This document shows, in pieces, positions 6,663-8,417 of a stretch of 8,417 nucleotides of DNA; positions within the stretch are counted from its first letter, which is position 1; each line of letters begins with the position of its first letter. The notes beneath the pieces are model-generated. The model was given only the letters and a program-made list of their open reading frames with translations, was not told the origin of the DNA and ran no database searches. The stretch comes from an uncultured Actinomycetes bacterium (GTDB lineage: Bacteria > Actinomycetota > Actinomycetes > S36-B12). Location: assembly GCA_903918595.1 (NCBI GenBank), contig CAIXFB010000272.1:1-8417 (forward strand), in the 5' to 3' direction. The position numbers and the translations under genes were made by a program.

Positions 6663-7517
6663 TTAACTGCTGGTCCGAACCGCGCCGGTGAGTTCACTTT
6701 CCGTGAAGTCACCTTCCACCACGCCATCCTTGGCGTAGCGGAAGAGAACAACCGAGAAGATCCCCCGCATAGTGGAAAGCACAAGGCCACCGATCATCAC
6801 GATGATCACGCCGATGATGACCAGTCCCACGCCCAAAGGAACCAGGGCGGATGTTTCGGAGGACGCGGCAAAAAAGCCAACCGCGGCGAGCAGAATTCCC
6901 GGCACTCCCGTTACCAGGGCAACAAGCCCCCCGATGCGAACACCACCGAAAATTTGTGTGCCCCACTTCTGCTTGAACAGGGCGAATGATGCTTTGACGG
7001 CCTTAATTGGGCCGAGGCCGTCGAGCATGATGAAGGGCAATACGAAGAATGTAATGAGTTGCCACATCGCCAGAACGCCTGCGGCGGCCAGATTGCGCAT
7101 CGCAGATGCAGCGCCGCCATTTCCGTTGCCTCGGATAAATCCGACGATGACGTTGATGACGGTCGCGATGAGTGCCCACCCGATGAGGGGGAAGATGCGC
7201 ACGAGTGCGCGACCGATCCCATGGCCGATGGATGAACTGCCACCGGAAAGTTCCACATCCGCTGAAGCTACGAGTCCGCCTGAGGCGATGGAGAGAACGA
7301 TCTGGTTTGCGAAGAGCCCCACGATTGCAAGAACCACTCCTGCTGCGATTTGATCGTTGACGAATAGCCACGCAGCGGGAATCCAGAAGACCGCGAGCGG
7401 GATAAGGCTTGCGAGAAATCCAAGGACTGGGAACAGAAGGAGATACCGGTGCGTACGGATGACCGCCCAAGACTTCTTGGTCAGGAGTTTGCTCTGGCCC
7501 CATGAACCCCTCATCAT
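6663..7517 (-). CDS. DUF6159 family polytopic membrane protein
   Basis: This is a 284-residue membrane protein resembling the DUF6159 family, which has no known function. The N-terminus RGSWGQSKLLTKKSWAVIRTHRYLLLFPVLG fits the family pattern of a SW..L...SW..L......L.FP start. Later landmarks are FPLIGWALIATVINVIVG (109-126), MWQLITFFVLPFIMLDGLGP (151-170) and a KASFALFKQKWG stretch (175-186). About six membrane segments are likely, near 25-52, 56-84, 110-128, 146-164, 190-215 and 228-248. Two ATGs in tandem (7517 and 7514) could start it and no Shine-Dalgarno precedes them. TAAACT sits 6 nt before the ATG, which suits a leaderless transcript. It is transcribed toward the DUF805 gene and away from the RiPP precursor. 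Confidence 0.8.
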   Translation of the reverse strand: MMRGSWGQSKLLTKKSWAVIRTHRYLLLFPVLGFLASLIPLAVFWIPAAWLFVNDQIAAGVVLAIVGLFANQIVLSIASGGLVASADVELSGGSSSIGHGIGRALVRIFPLIGWALIATVINVIVGFIRGNGNGGAASAMRNLAAAGVLAMWQLITFFVLPFIMLDGLGPIKAVKASFALFKQKWGTQIFGGVRIGGLVALVTGVPGILLAAVGFFAASSETSALVPLGVGLVIIGVIIVMIGGLVLSTMRGIFSVVLFRYAKDGVVEGDFTESELTGAVRTSS

Positions 7518-7523
7518 GGCGAC

Positions 7524-7529
7524 AGTTTA
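7524..7529 (-). promoter_or_regulatory. Possible -10 element for leaderless DUF6159 mRNA
   Basis: On the minus strand TAAACT lies 6 nt before the first ATG (7517), matching the TAnnnT -10 consensus at the spacing expected if transcription starts on the A of the start codon. The -35 region is weak (TTCAGT at about 17 nt). Confidence 0.35.
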
Positions 7530-7657
7530 GCCGCCGAGGCCTTTTCACTGAACCCTTTTTTCTTCGACTCGCCATGCATTCAATGACGACCGAACTATCG
7601 AAGAATTCCCAAGTGTCGATGGTGTGGTGTTCGACCTCTTGCAGCGTGATGAAGGTC

Positions 7658-7824
7658 ATGGGAAGAGTCGGAGCAGCAGGAGACAACGCCGCCATGGAAA
7701 GTTTGTTCAACTTGCTGCAAAAGAACGGACCTACCACCGAGGCAGAAAATAAGACTCCCTAGACAGATTGACCCCGATCGAACTCGAGACCATCGTGACC
7801 ACACCAGCCAACCAGGCTGCGTGA
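7658..7824 (+). pseudogene. IS3-family transposase OrfB remnant (C-terminus, deleted and interrupted)
   Basis: Two frames together spell the end of an IS3-family DDE transposase. From 7658 the frame reads MGRVGAAGDNAAMES followed by LFNLLQKN. Here the Glu of NAAMES is the catalytic Glu of the DDE triad. The frame then shifts at about 7722 to ERTYHRGRK, a TAA at 7750-7752 (probably a former CAA Gln), then DSLDRLTPIELETIVTTPANQAA and a TGA at 7822-7824. Intact relatives have roughly 20 more residues between LLQKN and ERTYHR, so about 60-70 nt were lost, with a change of frame. Upstream of 7658 no homology is recognised. The 3' end of the element may lie at about 7856 (CAGACCC), but this is unproven. 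Confidence 0.75.
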
Positions 7825-7907
7825 CCGAAACTGTCACCTGATCCTGCATCAGACCCGAGCGCGTGTAGGCGGGCGTTCACTGAGTGATAGGCAGATTGCT
7901 TTCCCCA

Positions 7908-7936
7908 TTGTTTGTTGCGGGGTATCTTCTTACTAA
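7908..7936 (+). promoter_or_regulatory. Weak candidate promoter for the RiPP precursor
   Basis: TTGTTT (7908-7913) and TACTAA (7931-7936) are separated by 17 nt and lie 22 nt upstream of the precursor start. Each hexamer matches only about half of the sigma-70 consensus. The local AT-richness, unlike the surroundings, is the best support. Confidence 0.2.
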
Positions 7937-7958
7937 CTACTTAACATGTGGAGAAAGC

Positions 7959-8225
7959 ATGGATGCTCAAGGTTTTCTAGCGGCTCTTGCCCCGGCGGTG
8001 ACTGATGCGGATGCGCGGGAACGTTTCCTTGCTGACCCCAAAGCAGTGCTAGCAGCCGCGGGGCTGGATCTACCGGAGTGGTTCACGGTGACTGCACGTG
8101 AAGGTGACGCAGCCGAAATCACCATCACCATGCCGGCCCTACGCGACTCTGATGCTGACCTCACCGAGGAGCAACTGGCCGCCGTCACGGGAGGGATGGG
8201 TCAAAAAGACGTTATTGCCGGGTAG
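7959..8225 (+). CDS. NHLP-type RiPP precursor peptide with double-glycine leader
   Basis: This is an 88-residue precursor of a ribosomally made, post-translationally modified peptide, with a nitrile-hydratase-alpha-like leader (NHLP class). Leader hallmarks in order are the helix ARERFLADPKAVLAAAG (19-35), the turn LDLPEWFTVT (36-45), the strand EITITMPA (53-60), and the helix LTEEQLAAVTGG (68-79). These match the family pattern of dPkaaLaeaGldlP, a v/i-rich strand ending in P, and a helix ending in GG. Cleavage after Gly79 would leave the nine-residue core MGQKDVIAG. ATG at 7959 is chosen because GGAG lies 5 nt upstream (7950-7953). The frame stays open 25 codons further, but that part is unlike the family. 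It is too short for nitrile hydratase itself and lacks the metal-binding Cys cluster. No modifying enzyme or peptidase-ABC exporter is in the window; any partners should be downstream of 8417. Confidence 0.85.
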   Translation: MDAQGFLAALAPAVTDADARERFLADPKAVLAAAGLDLPEWFTVTAREGDAAEITITMPALRDSDADLTEEQLAAVTGGMGQKDVIAG

Positions 8226-8231
8226 GTGGTA

Positions 8232-8264
8232 GGTGAGTGGGCGTAGCTGGCTAGCCCACTCGCC
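8232..8264 (+). terminator. Strong hairpin directly after the precursor gene
   Basis: GGTGAGTGGGC (8232-8242) pairs with GCCCACTCGCC (8254-8264), ten Watson-Crick pairs plus one G-U. TAG/CTA (8244-8246 and 8251-8253) extends the stem past a bulged G to a 4-nt CTGG loop. The stem starts 7 nt past the stop codon. The following CCTTATAA is only weakly U-rich, so it may act as a partial terminator that keeps precursor mRNA abundant relative to downstream genes. Confidence 0.55.
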
Positions 8265-8364
8265 TTATAAAGCGGCCCACATCCTCACTTCATACTCAAC
8301 ACCTTCTCTCGCGTAAGCCTGCCTCGATTCACCTTTATATTGGTGTTTCTACCTTTTGTAAGTG

Positions 8365-8395
8365 AAGTCTTGACTTAATGGCCTCGAGACAGGCC
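8365..8395. repeat. Tandem small dyads near the right edge
   Basis: AAGTC-TT-GACTT (8365-8376) is a perfect 12-bp palindrome. GGCCT (8380-8384) and AGGCC (8391-8395) form a second dyad with a 6-nt loop. They lie in an AT-rich stretch (8265-8417, about 45% G+C at 8281-8340) with no gene. They could be an operator or leader structure for a gene beyond the window. Confidence 0.25.
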
Positions 8396-8417
8396 CCTTT
8401 GCAGTCAGCACTCCTCA

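Noticed and set aside
7884..7958. 25-codon N-terminal extension of the RiPP precursor
   Set aside because: It is hydrophobic and unlike NHLP leaders, while ATG 7959 has a well-spaced GGAG.
7959..8225. Nitrile hydratase alpha subunit fragment
   Set aside because: Only the leader-like region is similar. The metal-binding Cys cluster is absent, and the peptide ends cleanly after GG plus nine residues with its own stop and hairpin.

Overview
The window reads as chromosomal DNA of a high-GC bacterium, most likely an actinomycete. The evidence is strong G/C preference at third codon positions in the main genes, frequent GTG starts, DUF805 and DUF6159 membrane proteins, and remnants of an IS3-type element of a kind common in Actinomycetota. 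No rRNA, tRNA or CRISPR array was seen.

Left part (1-4265, all on the minus strand). A complete three-subunit molybdenum hydroxylase of the xanthine dehydrogenase family is encoded in the order FAD subunit, [2Fe-2S] subunit, molybdopterin subunit. The genes are joined by 4-nt ATGA and GTGA overlaps, so they form one tightly coupled operon and one electron-transfer enzyme. The substrate cannot be named. A 22-bp near-perfect palindrome lies just upstream of the first gene and is a good operator candidate. Further upstream, in the same direction, is a small dimeric alpha/beta-barrel (antibiotic biosynthesis monooxygenase-like) gene followed by a strong hairpin.

Middle (4432-5504, minus strand). 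A RimK-type ATP-grasp ligase is followed, through a GTGA overlap, by an unrecognised 56-residue ORF.

Right part (5593-7824). This is an AT-richer accessory zone. A plus-strand DUF805 membrane protein and a convergent minus-strand DUF6159 membrane protein are bracketed by two decayed pieces of an IS3-family transposase: an OrfA N-terminus at 5593-5673 (minus) and an OrfB C-terminus at 7658-7824 (plus).

Far right (7959-8417). A well-formed RiPP precursor of the nitrile-hydratase-like leader peptide (NHLP) type ends in a double-glycine site and a nine-residue core with no Cys, Ser or Thr. It is followed by a strong hairpin. Any maturation and export genes would lie beyond the right edge. This is the most likely entry point to an undescribed system in the window.
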